A stretch of 64,000 nucleotides of DNA, from contig JAFYXB010000037.1 in assembly GCA_017546345.1 (NCBI GenBank), positions 1 to 64,000 of the forward strand, given 5' to 3'. Below are positions 53,052 through 60,716 of the stretch, piece after piece (position 1 is the first letter of the stretch; each line of letters opens with the position of its first letter). The notes beneath the pieces are model-generated. The model was not told the origin of the DNA and ran no database searches. It worked only from the letters and a program-made list of their open reading frames with translations. This stretch comes from Alistipes sp. (lineage in GTDB: Bacteria; Bacteroidota; Bacteroidia; Bacteroidales; Rikenellaceae). A program made the position numbers and the translations under genes.

Positions 53052-54278
53052 ATGAATATGGAACGACATATCGATATAAATCACTTTAACTATGAGCTTG
53101 CGGATGAGCGTATTGCGAAATTTCCGCTAGAGAATAGATCCTCTTCTAAACTTCTTGTCTACGACAATGGAAGTATCGCCGAGGAGCGCTTCTCGTCTAT
53201 TGCCGATAACCTGCCTGCAGGTGCGACACTCGTGTTTAACAATACGCGTGTTGTGCGTGCACGTATCGTTATGCACAAAGCCTCGGGAGCACGTATCGAG
53301 GTCTTCTGCCTCGAGCCACACAACCCTGCAGACTACGAGCGTGCCTTTGCTATGCGCTCGGAGAGCGAGTGGAGCTGTATTGTCGGCAATCTGAAGAAGT
53401 GGAAGGAGGGTGAGGTTGGTATCGACTTCGAATATCGTGGTGAGCCTCATACGTTGCGTGCCGAGATTACGGAGCGTGGCACAAGAGAGCATATCGTCAA
53501 GTTCCGTTGGTCGGCCGATTGCTCGTTTGGTGAGCTTTTGGAGCAGTTGGGGCGTATTCCCATCCCCCCATATCTCAATCGCGAGAGCGAGGAGATCGAC
53601 AACACCCGCTATCAGACTGTCTATGCACGTTACGAGGGTTCGGTGGCAGCACCTACCGCAGGTCTACACTTCACCCCAGAGCTTATCGACCAGATGCGTG
53701 GTCGCGGCTTCAGCTTCGAGGAGGTGACACTCCACGTAGGCGCAGGTACATTCCTTCCTGTTAAGAGTGAGGATGCTGCGGAGCACCCTATGCACACGGA
53801 GCACTTTACGGTGACGCTTAGCACGGTGGAGCATCTGTTGGCTAATTGTCGCTCTATCGTTGCTGTGGGTACGACATCGGTGCGCACATTGGAGTCGCTT
53901 ACGGCTTTGGCTTGGCGTATCCACACAACGGGAACTCCCGATGTGGAGCGTGTCGTAGGTCAGTGGGAGCTGTACGATATACCTGCGGAGTTTAAGGGTG
54001 AGGATGTGCTCACAACGCTTAAGTGTTATATGCAGCGCGAGGGCTTGGATCAGCTCAAGGCCGCAACGCAGATTATGATTACGCCATTGGGCTATCGATT
54101 CCGCATTGTGCGCTATATCGTGACAAATTTCCATCAGCCCAAATCTACACTTTTGCTCCTTGTGAGTGCATACGTTGGAGAGGACTGGCGACGCATCTAT
54201 AACTACGCTCTGGAGCACGATTTCCGCTTTTTGAGCTATGGCGACTCATCACTTTTGAAGGTAGAGCGAGAATTATAA
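53052..54278 (+). CDS. queA: S-adenosylmethionine:tRNA ribosyltransferase-isomerase
   Basis: Transfers and rearranges the ribosyl part of SAM onto preQ1-modified tRNA to give epoxyqueuosine, the step after tgt. The 408 residues show LPAGATLVFNNTRVVRARI, the conserved EGSVAAPTAGLHFTPELID segment, VTLHVGAGTFLPVKSED and AVGTTSVRTLESL. The C terminus has TNFHQPKSTLLLLVSAYVG. The protein is longer than typical QueA (about 350) by an N-terminal stretch (MNMERHIDINHFNYELADERIAKFPLENR), which fits the Bacteroidetes form. Two ATGs, at 53052 and 53058, are both possible. Last gene before a terminator. Confidence 0.95.
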   Translation: MNMERHIDINHFNYELADERIAKFPLENRSSSKLLVYDNGSIAEERFSSIADNLPAGATLVFNNTRVVRARIVMHKASGARIEVFCLEPHNPADYERAFAMRSESEWSCIVGNLKKWKEGEVGIDFEYRGEPHTLRAEITERGTREHIVKFRWSADCSFGELLEQLGRIPIPPYLNRESEEIDNTRYQTVYARYEGSVAAPTAGLHFTPELIDQMRGRGFSFEEVTLHVGAGTFLPVKSEDAAEHPMHTEHFTVTLSTVEHLLANCRSIVAVGTTSVRTLESLTALAWRIHTTGTPDVERVVGQWELYDIPAEFKGEDVLTTLKCYMQREGLDQLKAATQIMITPLGYRFRIVRYIVTNFHQPKSTLLLLVSAYVGEDWRRIYNYALEHDFRFLSYGDSSLLKVEREL

Positions 54279-54320
54279 AATTGGACTATTTCGGAACAAG
54301 CGTAACGACGCTAAATTAAA

Positions 54321-54357
54321 AATGTCATTATAACTTAGGTTGTAATGGCATTTTTTT
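54321..54357 (+). terminator. Terminator after queA
   Basis: A 14-bp stem AATGTCATTATAAC / GTTGTAATGGCATT with two wobbles and a 4-nt loop, followed by a run of Ts. It ends the PagL-like/PfkB/rmuC/queA operon. Confidence 0.9.
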
Positions 54358-54370
54358 ATAACAAAAGTTA

Positions 54371-54378
54371 TATCTTTG
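54371..54378 (+). promoter_or_regulatory. -7 element of the nitronate monooxygenase gene
   Basis: TATCTTTG lies 38 nt before the ATG at 54416. No TTG is found at the usual distance, probably because the queA terminator occupies that stretch. Confidence 0.6.
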
Positions 54379-54415
54379 CGAACTCATTTTTCACAACTAT
54401 AAAACATAAATAAAG

Positions 54416-55492
54416 ATGAAATCACTAAAAATTGGAGATCTCGAGGCTCAGCGTCCAATTGTGCAGGGCGGTATGGGTGTCGGTATCTCGTTGTCGGGAC
54501 TTGCCTCAGCAGTAGCTAATGAGGGTGGCGTAGGCGTAATCTCATCAGCAGGTCTTGGCTTGATATACAAGCACCTCTCATCGAATGTTGCAGAGGCAGC
54601 TATCCTCGGTCTTAAGGAGGAGTTGCGCAAGGCGCGTGCAAAGACTCAGGGTATCGTGGGTGTAAACGTAATGGTTGCGATGAACAACTTCGCAGATATG
54701 GTGCGTACGGCAATCGCCGAGAAGGCTGATATTATCTTCTCGGGTGCTGGCCTTCCTCTTAACCTCCCTTCGTTCTTGACAGAGGGTGCTAAGACTAAGC
54801 TTGCTCCTATTGTATCGTCGGCACGTGCTGCAAAGCTTCTCTGCGAGAAGTGGTTCAACGAGTATCGCTATACTCCCGATGCTATTGTCGTTGAGGGCCC
54901 TAAGGCGGGTGGTCACCTTGGTTATAAGGCCGATCAGATCTTCAACGAGGCGTATGCGTTGGAGAAGACCTTGCCCGAGGTTGTCGAGGTAGTTAATAAG
55001 TTTGCGGCAGAGCACAACTGCCATATCCCCGTTATCGCTGCTGGCGGTATCTACACAGGCGAGGATATTCACAAGATGATGGAGCTGGGTGCTTCGGGCG
55101 TGCAGATGGGTACGCGCTTCGTAACAACTGAGGAGTGCGATGCCGATATCCGCTTCAAGGAGGCCTACATCAACGCAAAGCAGGAGGATATCGAGATTAT
55201 CCAGAGCCCTGTGGGCATGCCTGGTCGTGCGGTGCATAGCTCGTTCCTTGCCAGCGTAAAGGAGGGCTTGAAGAAACCTAAGCAGTGCGCGTTTAACTGT
55301 ATCCGCACGTGCGATGTGGTGAATAGCCCCTACTGCATTATGCTTGCTCTGTTCAACGCCTTCAAGGGTCGATTGGATAGCGGTTATGCCTTTGCGGGAG
55401 CTAACGCATGGCGTGCCGAGAAGATCGAGTCGGTGAAGAATCTTATCAATTCGCTTGTCGAAGAGTACGATGCGGTAGTTAAGAGTAGATAG
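54416..55492 (+). CDS. Nitronate monooxygenase / FabK-like flavoprotein
   Basis: FMN-dependent TIM-barrel protein, 358 residues. It has PIVQGGMGVGISLSGLASAVANEGGVGVISSAG at the N terminus, the phosphate-binding AAGGIYTGEDI and GASGVQMGTRFV, and VVEGPKAGGHLG with a conserved His. These are shared by 2-nitropropane dioxygenases and by FabK enoyl-ACP reductases, so fatty-acid reduction cannot be excluded. A cysteine cluster near the C terminus (CAFNCIRTCDVVNSPYC) is not usual for either and may bind metal. A single gene between two strong terminators. Confidence 0.88.
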   Translation: MKSLKIGDLEAQRPIVQGGMGVGISLSGLASAVANEGGVGVISSAGLGLIYKHLSSNVAEAAILGLKEELRKARAKTQGIVGVNVMVAMNNFADMVRTAIAEKADIIFSGAGLPLNLPSFLTEGAKTKLAPIVSSARAAKLLCEKWFNEYRYTPDAIVVEGPKAGGHLGYKADQIFNEAYALEKTLPEVVEVVNKFAAEHNCHIPVIAAGGIYTGEDIHKMMELGASGVQMGTRFVTTEECDADIRFKEAYINAKQEDIEIIQSPVGMPGRAVHSSFLASVKEGLKKPKQCAFNCIRTCDVVNSPYCIMLALFNAFKGRLDSGYAFAGANAWRAEKIESVKNLINSLVEEYDAVVKSR

Positions 55493-55505
55493 ATAGCTCA
55501 ACAAT

Positions 55506-55544
55506 AAAAAATGGATTGTCCCGACGGGAACAATCCATTTTTTT
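55506..55544. terminator. Bidirectional terminator
   Basis: A long stem AAAAATGGATTGT-CCCG / CGGG-(A)-ACAATCCATTTTT with one bulged A and a 1-nt apparent loop, flanked by A- and T-runs. It separates the nitronate monooxygenase gene from the convergent phosphofructokinase gene. Confidence 0.9.
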
Positions 55545-55564
55545 ATTTAACAGCCTCTCGGCTA

Positions 55565-56797
55565 CTACCAATTCAAGATCTTCTTGAAATCGAAATCCTC
55601 GGGGTTAGCAACGTAAGCCTTAGCAGCCTCGTAGTCCTCGGGAGTGATGTAGTGCATCAAGTTATCGATAACCTGGTGGATCTTGTCGGCGTTGATATCT
55701 ACCAAACGTGGAGGAATCTTGCCTGTCTCGGGATCCTGCAAATCCTTGAGGTACAATGGTGATACGTAGCCCTCCTGGCTGATGTAAACCATACAGCCGG
55801 TCTTGCCCTCAGCAAATAGCTTATATACACCCATACCGAGCTGTGAGCAATATACCAAGTCGAATGCGCAAGGAGTCTGGCAGCGCACCTCGTAGCCAAT
55901 CTCTACTGGACGAGACTTAACCTTGATGCCGAGTGCCTTGCACTTCTTCTCCAACAAGGTGTTGAACATCTCAGCCTTAGATACCTTACCCAACTCTGGG
56001 TGACCGTGGTCGTCGTATGAGAACTGGATACCTGACTTGAGAATCTCCTCCTGATCCAACGAGTGGAATACACCCTCCGATACCATTGCAACACCATAGT
56101 CCATACCTACGATCTTACGCTTGATGATAGCCGAGATGATAAGGTTGATGATCTTGTCGATAGTAATCTTTGTCTTGTTGAACATCTCGGGGATGATGAT
56201 CATAGGGTAGTGGCAAGCCGATGCGATACCGAATGCGAGGTGACCTGCAGAGCGACCCATAGCTGCAACTACGAACCAGTTAGCCGATGTACGAGCATCG
56301 TTATATACTGCGCGACCGATTACCGAACCAGCGTTCTTTGCTGACTGGTAGCCGAATGTAGGCATACCTGCGGGCAATGGAAGGTCGTTGTCGATAGTCT
56401 TAGGAACGTGGATGTTGGCGATAGGGTACTGCTTAGCCTCGAGGAACTTAGCGATGCGGTTAGCTGTAGATGCTGTATCGTCGCCACCAACAGTTACCAA
56501 CAACTTGATGTTGTTAGACTTGAAGAAGTCGAGGTTGAAGTTCTTCTCGAAATCCTCGTCGCTGGGCTTGAAACGGCTCATAGTGAGGTACGAACCACCC
56601 TGGTTGAAGATGTAGTCTACGCGGAACATATCCAAATCCTCGTAACGAGGGTTGGGGTTGAAGAGTCCTGAGTAACCGTAGTGCAAACCGATTACACGGT
56701 AGCCCTTAGCCAAAAATGTCTTAGCAACGCTGCCGACAACAGTGTTCATACCGGGAGCTGGACCGCCACCCGTGAGAATTGCAATAGCCTCTTTCAT
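55565..56797 (-). CDS. Pyrophosphate-type 6-phosphofructokinase
   Basis: Glycolytic phosphorylation of fructose 6-phosphate, 410 residues. The N-terminal AILTGGGPAPGMNTVVGS and the catalytic PKTIDND (132-138) are clear. Two residues mark PPi rather than ATP as donor: the GGDDT motif (104-108, Asp107 in place of the Gly found in ATP enzymes) and Lys133 in PKTIDND (Gly in ATP enzymes). A reversible PPi-dependent step would save ATP. A single gene with an upstream -7 element. Confidence 0.92.
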   Translation of the reverse strand: MKEAIAILTGGGPAPGMNTVVGSVAKTFLAKGYRVIGLHYGYSGLFNPNPRYEDLDMFRVDYIFNQGGSYLTMSRFKPSDEDFEKNFNLDFFKSNNIKLLVTVGGDDTASTANRIAKFLEAKQYPIANIHVPKTIDNDLPLPAGMPTFGYQSAKNAGSVIGRAVYNDARTSANWFVVAAMGRSAGHLAFGIASACHYPMIIIPEMFNKTKITIDKIINLIISAIIKRKIVGMDYGVAMVSEGVFHSLDQEEILKSGIQFSYDDHGHPELGKVSKAEMFNTLLEKKCKALGIKVKSRPVEIGYEVRCQTPCAFDLVYCSQLGMGVYKLFAEGKTGCMVYISQEGYVSPLYLKDLQDPETGKIPPRLVDINADKIHQVIDNLMHYITPEDYEAAKAYVANPEDFDFKKILNW

Positions 56798-56855
56798 AGC
56801 TTATATTGTTTTTTGAAGTTAGAATATTTCTAGTCTAATAAATTTCTAAGTTCTG

Positions 56856-56863
56856 CAAATATA
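56856..56863 (-). promoter_or_regulatory. -7 element of the phosphofructokinase gene
   Basis: TATATTTG on the minus strand, 59 nt before the ATG at 56797. No TTG is present at the usual distance. Confidence 0.55.
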
Positions 56864-56962
56864 ATAAATTTTTTTAAGAAGTTATAAATTTTGTTGAAAT
56901 ATTCTCTTTTTTAATCGAAAATTTGTACCTTGTGCTCTGTAAACCGATAAAAGCCCTGATTT

Positions 56963-57643
56963 ATGCGTAGGATCTATCTTACTCTTTTTGCTATTTTCTC
57001 GTTTTTGGCCGTCGCTCATGCGCAGCAGGCAGAGGTTGCAAAGCCATTTAATGGCCTAATCCTTAGGGAGGATGGTCGTGGCGTAAAGGCTCGTATCGAG
57101 GTTGTTGATAGTGATAAAGTTACCTTATCAGATGGTAAGGGACGCTTTGGTCTGACGGATATTCAGCCCGAAGATGTGCTCCGCGTGGTATATCATCGCG
57201 ACGAGATTCTTATCCCCGTTGCGGGTAGGCGTAGTATTCGTATAGTGCTTAGTGACGAGGCTTTAGCCTATAGTGCCGAGGAGTCGGAGGAGTTGGCAAA
57301 TATCGGCTTTGGTTATGTCAAGCGTCGCGAGAAGGTCGATTTCTCGTCGGGTATTTCGGGCGATAGATTGCGCTCTACGGGGTGCAACAATGTGATAGAT
57401 GCGCTGCTTGTGTTCGTACCTTCGCTACGCAGGGTCAATGGCGAGCTCTGTCTATATGGTCAGGGGTCGATAAATAGCTCCTCGGCGGTGCTGGTACTGT
57501 GTGATGGTCAGGAGATTAACCCCGAGCATATCAACATTGCGGATGTGGATAATGTCGAGGTGCTGAAGGGTGCCAATATGTATGGCTTTAGAGGGGCAAA
57601 CGGAGTGGTGCTTATAACAACAAAGAGTGCGCAATCCCGATAG
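56963..57643 (+). CDS. TonB-receptor plug domain protein without a barrel
   Basis: A 226-residue secreted protein that looks like the N-terminal third of a SusC-type receptor. It has a signal peptide (MRRIYLTLFAIFSFLAVAHA), a carboxypeptidase-regulatory-like beta-sandwich (about 27-95) and a plug domain (about 110-224) with ANIGFGYVKRREKVDFSSGIS, VLVLCDGQEINPEHINIADVDNVEVLKGANMYGFRGANGVVLITTK. It then stops three to four residues later, with a terminator right after, so no 22-strand barrel can be made. No remains of a barrel follow in any frame: the next gene is panB on the other strand. A stand-alone plug could be a decoy, a partner or a relic. Confidence 0.8.
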   Translation: MRRIYLTLFAIFSFLAVAHAQQAEVAKPFNGLILREDGRGVKARIEVVDSDKVTLSDGKGRFGLTDIQPEDVLRVVYHRDEILIPVAGRRSIRIVLSDEALAYSAEESEELANIGFGYVKRREKVDFSSGISGDRLRSTGCNNVIDALLVFVPSLRRVNGELCLYGQGSINSSSAVLVLCDGQEINPEHINIADVDNVEVLKGANMYGFRGANGVVLITTKSAQSR

Positions 57644-57655
57644 GATGCGCACTCT
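57624..57655. terminator. Bidirectional terminator
   Basis: Stem AGAGTGCGCA / TGCGCACTCT (10 bp, perfect, 12-nt loop) with a T-rich run on the plus side. It overlaps the last codons of the plug-domain gene and lies 23 nt after the panB stop. Confidence 0.8.
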
Positions 57656-57677
57656 CTATTTTTCGTATGTCGAACTC

Positions 57678-58493
57678 TTAGTACTGCTCCTTCTCGTTGG
57701 GGAAGTCGCGGCTCTTAACGTCATCTACATAATGGCCTACAGCCTCCAAAATCGTTGTGCCCACATCGGCATAGCGACGCAAGAAACGGGGTGAGAACGA
57801 CTGAGTAATGCCGAGCATATCGTGAGCTACGAGCACCTGACCATCAGTCGCGCCACCAGCACCGATACCGATAGTTGGAATGCGTAACTCCTCAGATACA
57901 CGCTTGCCAAGCTCTGCGGGAATCTTCTCCAAAACGATGGCGAAGCAGCCTGCCTGCTCAAGCAATTTTGCATCGCGGATGAGCTTTTCGGCCTCGGCGC
58001 TATCCTTAGCACGCACGTTGTATGTTCCGAACTTGTGGATCGACTGTGGCATCAAGCCGAGGTGACCCATAACGGGGATACCTGCCGATAGAATACGGTT
58101 TACCGACTCGATAATCTCCTCGCCACCCTCCATCTTAACTGCGTCAGCCTCAGTCTCTTTCATGATGCGGACTGCAGAGTCGAGAGCGAGCTTAGAGTTG
58201 CCCTGATACGTACCAAACGGAAGGTCCACAACCACGAGGGCACGCTCCACTGCACGCACCACCGACTTAGCGTGGTAGATCATCATATCGAGGGTAATAG
58301 GGAGAGTAGTCTCAAAACCGGCCATAACATTGGCTGCCGAGTCGCCAACAAGGATAACATCGATACCTGCCTTGTCGACAATCTTGGCCATAGAGTAGTC
58401 ATATGATGTGAGCATTGCGATCTTCTCGCCGCGCTGCTTCATCTCCGTAAGGCGAAGTGTCGTTACGGCTCTTACTGTACTTTCAACTGACAT
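57678..58493 (-). CDS. panB: 3-methyl-2-oxobutanoate hydroxymethyltransferase
   Basis: Adds a hydroxymethyl group from methylene-tetrahydrofolate to ketoisovalerate, first step of pantothenate synthesis. The 271 residues are standard: [31 protein letters not shown] with a metal-binding Asp, [31 protein letters not shown] and TIGIGAG. The pathway continues with coaX at 40939. A single gene here with its own -7 element. Confidence 0.96.
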   Translation of the reverse strand: MSVESTVRAVTTLRLTEMKQRGEKIAMLTSYDYSMAKIVDKAGIDVILVGDSAANVMAGFETTLPITLDMMIYHAKSVVRAVERALVVVDLPFGTYQGNSKLALDSAVRIMKETEADAVKMEGGEEIIESVNRILSAGIPVMGHLGLMPQSIHKFGTYNVRAKDSAEAEKLIRDAKLLEQAGCFAIVLEKIPAELGKRVSEELRIPTIGIGAGGATDGQVLVAHDMLGITQSFSPRFLRRYADVGTTILEAVGHYVDDVKSRDFPNEKEQY

Positions 58494-58523
58494 AATGCTA
58501 GTGTTGTTTGTGTTATATTAGTG

Positions 58524-58531
58524 CAAAGATA
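58524..58531 (-). promoter_or_regulatory. -7 element of panB
   Basis: TATCTTTG on the minus strand, 31 nt before the ATG at 58493. The expected -33 place reads GTG rather than TTG. Confidence 0.58.
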
Positions 58532-58658
58532 ACGAAATAAATGAATATATCACGCTTTATTTGCGAAATCTCGCTGCGATAATCTCAAAAAAGGGTCGCC
58601 AAGTCGAGATTTTGGTGCAAAGAAAGTGGTGTCTTGTGGTAAAAAATACATATATATA

Positions 58659-58689
58659 TTGTGTAGTATAAAAAAAAGTCGTATATTTG
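58659..58689 (+). promoter_or_regulatory. Bacteroidetes-type promoter of the rimP-nusA-infB operon
   Basis: TTG at 58659-58661, 20 nt, then TATATTTG at 58682-58689. The transcript would have a leader of about 94 nt before rimP. Confidence 0.85.
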
Positions 58690-58708
58690 CGGCGTAATAG
58701 AGCGAAGG

Positions 58709-58730
58709 TAAGGGGGCGGGAGTCCCCTTA
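58709..58730 (+). promoter_or_regulatory. Hairpin in the rimP leader
   Basis: TAAGGGG / CCCCTTA, a perfect 7-bp stem with an 8-nt purine-rich loop, within the leader of the operon. It has no T-run. The remaining gap between panB and rimP is AT-rich promoter DNA. Confidence 0.5.
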
Positions 58731-58787
58731 TTTCGTATCAAATAGTGAAGCAAAGACGAGTAAAGATTAGACGTTAAGAGTAAGTAT

Positions 58788-59255
58788 ATGATTGACATTA
58801 ATAAAGTTACGGAGATTGCCGAGCGTCATTTGGCGGGTAGCGACATGTTCGTCGTGGAGTGTAAGTCTACGCCTATGGGCGAGATCGAGTTGCTTATCGA
58901 CAGCGACACGGCAGTAAAATTGGAGGATTGTGCAGCGCTTAACCGCGCTATTGAGGCAGAGCTCGACCGCGAGGTTGAGGATTACTCGTTGATGGTTGCT
59001 TCGGCAGGTATCGGCTCGGAGCTTAAGCTCTTGCGCCAGTATCGCAAGATTTTGGGCTCATCAGTTGAGGTACTCCTCAAGGATGGTATCAAGCTCCTCG
59101 CCAAGCTCGAGAATGCCGACGAGCAGGGCATTGCAATCTCGTATGAGGAGAAGCAACTCATCGAGGGCAAGAAGCGCAAGCAGACGGTGCAGGTGAGCAA
59201 GGAGTACAAGTGGGAGGAGATAAAATATGTTAAAGAATATCTCGACTTCAAGTAA
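58788..59255 (+). CDS. rimP: Ribosome maturation factor RimP
   Basis: Helps assemble the 30S subunit. The 155 residues fit the two-domain family: an N-terminal alpha/beta domain with MFVVECKSTPMGEIELLIDSDTAVKLEDCAALNRAIEAELDRE and a C-terminal SH3-like barrel with SSVEVLLKDGIKLLAKLENADEQGI. It is the first gene before nusA and infB, the classic order, but here separated from nusA by 171 nt that hold a large palindromic element. Confidence 0.93.
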   Translation: MIDINKVTEIAERHLAGSDMFVVECKSTPMGEIELLIDSDTAVKLEDCAALNRAIEAELDREVEDYSLMVASAGIGSELKLLRQYRKILGSSVEVLLKDGIKLLAKLENADEQGIAISYEEKQLIEGKKRKQTVQVSKEYKWEEIKYVKEYLDFK

Positions 59256-59258
59256 TTT

Positions 59259-59375
59259 TTCGTGATAAGAGGTAATCTATCGCGTCGGGCTTGTCGTTGA
59301 AATGCTCACATACGTCAGGTATGCTCCGCTTTCAACTCTGGCGACCCGCCACTATATCTCACCTCTTCTAACGAA
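59259..59375 (+). repeat. Multi-level palindromic element, copy 1 (rimP-nusA gap)
   Basis: A nested hairpin. Inner stems: CATAC/GTATG (59309-59313, 59319-59323) around the loop GTCAG, then GTTGAAA/TTTCAAC (59296-59302, 59330-59336). Between these two stems the left side reads TGCTCA and the right side CTCCGC. Further out, TTCGT-AAGAGGT pairs with ACCTCTT-ACGAA (59259-59273 and 59361-59375) around a 3-base mismatch. Copy 2 at 63437-63566 keeps the loop and the TGCTCA/CTCCGC strip but has different stems that still pair. Confidence 0.75.
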
Positions 59376-59426
59376 GAATCGAGAACGTAAACTAAGATAA
59401 ACTAATAAACAAAATATATAAGCAAA

Positions 59427-60659
59427 ATGAAGTACATTAATCTTATCAGCAATTTCGCTGAGTTCAAAGAGTTGAAGAGCATCGACAACTCAACGCTTAT
59501 CGGTGTGTTGGAGGATGTATTCCGTCACGCTTTGCAGAAGCAGTTCGAGAGCGACGAGAACTTCGACGTGATCATTAACCCAGAGAAGGGTGACCTCGAG
59601 ATTTGGCGTAACCGCAAGGTCGTAGAGGACGATATGTTGGAGGATGAGAACACCGAGATCGCACTCTCGGAGGTGAAGGCTATCGATGCCTCTTACGATG
59701 TGGGTGACGAGTATGTAGACCAGATCGACATGACAAAGTTTGGTCGTCGTGCAGTTCTCTCATTGCGTCAGAACCTCGCATCACGCATCCTCGATTTGGA
59801 GAAGGTTGCACTCTTCGAGAAGTACTCTGAGAAGGTGGGCGAGATCATCTCTGGCGAGGTTTACCAAGTGTGGAAGAAGGAGGTATTGGTGCGTGATGAT
59901 GAGGATAACGACCTCGTATTGCCCAAGAGCGAGCAGATTCCTAATGACTTCTACCGCAAGGGTGACACCATCAAGGCTGTAGTTAAGAGCGTGGAGATGA
60001 ACAACAACCAGCCACGCATCATCCTTTCGCGTACCGACAATCAGTTCCTCGAGCGTTTGTTCGAGCAGGAGGTACCCGAGATCTACGATGGTCTTATCAC
60101 TATCAAGAAGATTGCTCGTATCCCTGGTGAGCGTGCAAAGGTTGCTGTTGAGTCGTATGACGAGCGTATCGATCCAGTAGGTGCTTGTGTTGGTGTTAAG
60201 GGCTCACGTATCTACACTATCGTTAAGGAGTTGCGCAACGAGAATATCGACGTTGTGAACTACACAGCAAACACATCGCTCATGATTCAGCGTTCGTTGA
60301 ACCCCGCAAAGGTATCGACAATCACTATCGACGAGGAGCGTAAGACAGCTTCGGTATACCTCAAGCCTGAGGAGGTATCGTTGGCTATCGGTAAGGGTGG
60401 TCTTAACATCCGTCTTTCGAAGTTGCTCACAGGCTACGATATCGACGTATACCGCGAGATCGAGGAGGAGGATGTTGCTTTGACTGAGTTCGCAGACGAG
60501 ATTGAGGCATGGGTTATCGACGCCCTCAAGAGCGCAGGTTGCGACACGGCGAAGAGCGTACTCGAGCTCTCAGTAGAGGAGATTGCACAGCGTGCTGACC
60601 TCGAGGTTGAGCAGGCTGAGGCTGTGGTATCTATCCTCAAGGCTGAGTTCGAGGAGTAG
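59427..60659 (+). CDS. nusA: Transcription termination/antitermination factor NusA
   Basis: RNA-polymerase-binding elongation factor. The 410 residues contain an N-terminal polymerase-binding domain (about 1-130), an S1 domain (about 135-200, VGEIISGEVYQVWKKEVLV), two KH domains (about 225-345, with VGACVGVKGSRIYTIVKEL and LAIGKGGLNIRLSKLLTGYDIDVY) and a short acidic C-terminal extension (about 350-410). The long acidic repeats seen in proteobacterial NusA are absent, as expected. It is 171 nt after rimP and 57 nt before infB. Confidence 0.96.
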   Translation: MKYINLISNFAEFKELKSIDNSTLIGVLEDVFRHALQKQFESDENFDVIINPEKGDLEIWRNRKVVEDDMLEDENTEIALSEVKAIDASYDVGDEYVDQIDMTKFGRRAVLSLRQNLASRILDLEKVALFEKYSEKVGEIISGEVYQVWKKEVLVRDDEDNDLVLPKSEQIPNDFYRKGDTIKAVVKSVEMNNNQPRIILSRTDNQFLERLFEQEVPEIYDGLITIKKIARIPGERAKVAVESYDERIDPVGACVGVKGSRIYTIVKELRNENIDVVNYTANTSLMIQRSLNPAKVSTITIDEERKTASVYLKPEEVSLAIGKGGLNIRLSKLLTGYDIDVYREIEEEDVALTEFADEIEAWVIDALKSAGCDTAKSVLELSVEEIAQRADLEVEQAEAVVSILKAEFEE

Positions 60660-60716
60660 GAGGCTTATCGAAAACGATAGCAAGTGATAAAGATTAATAA
60701 ACGAAAGGATATATAG

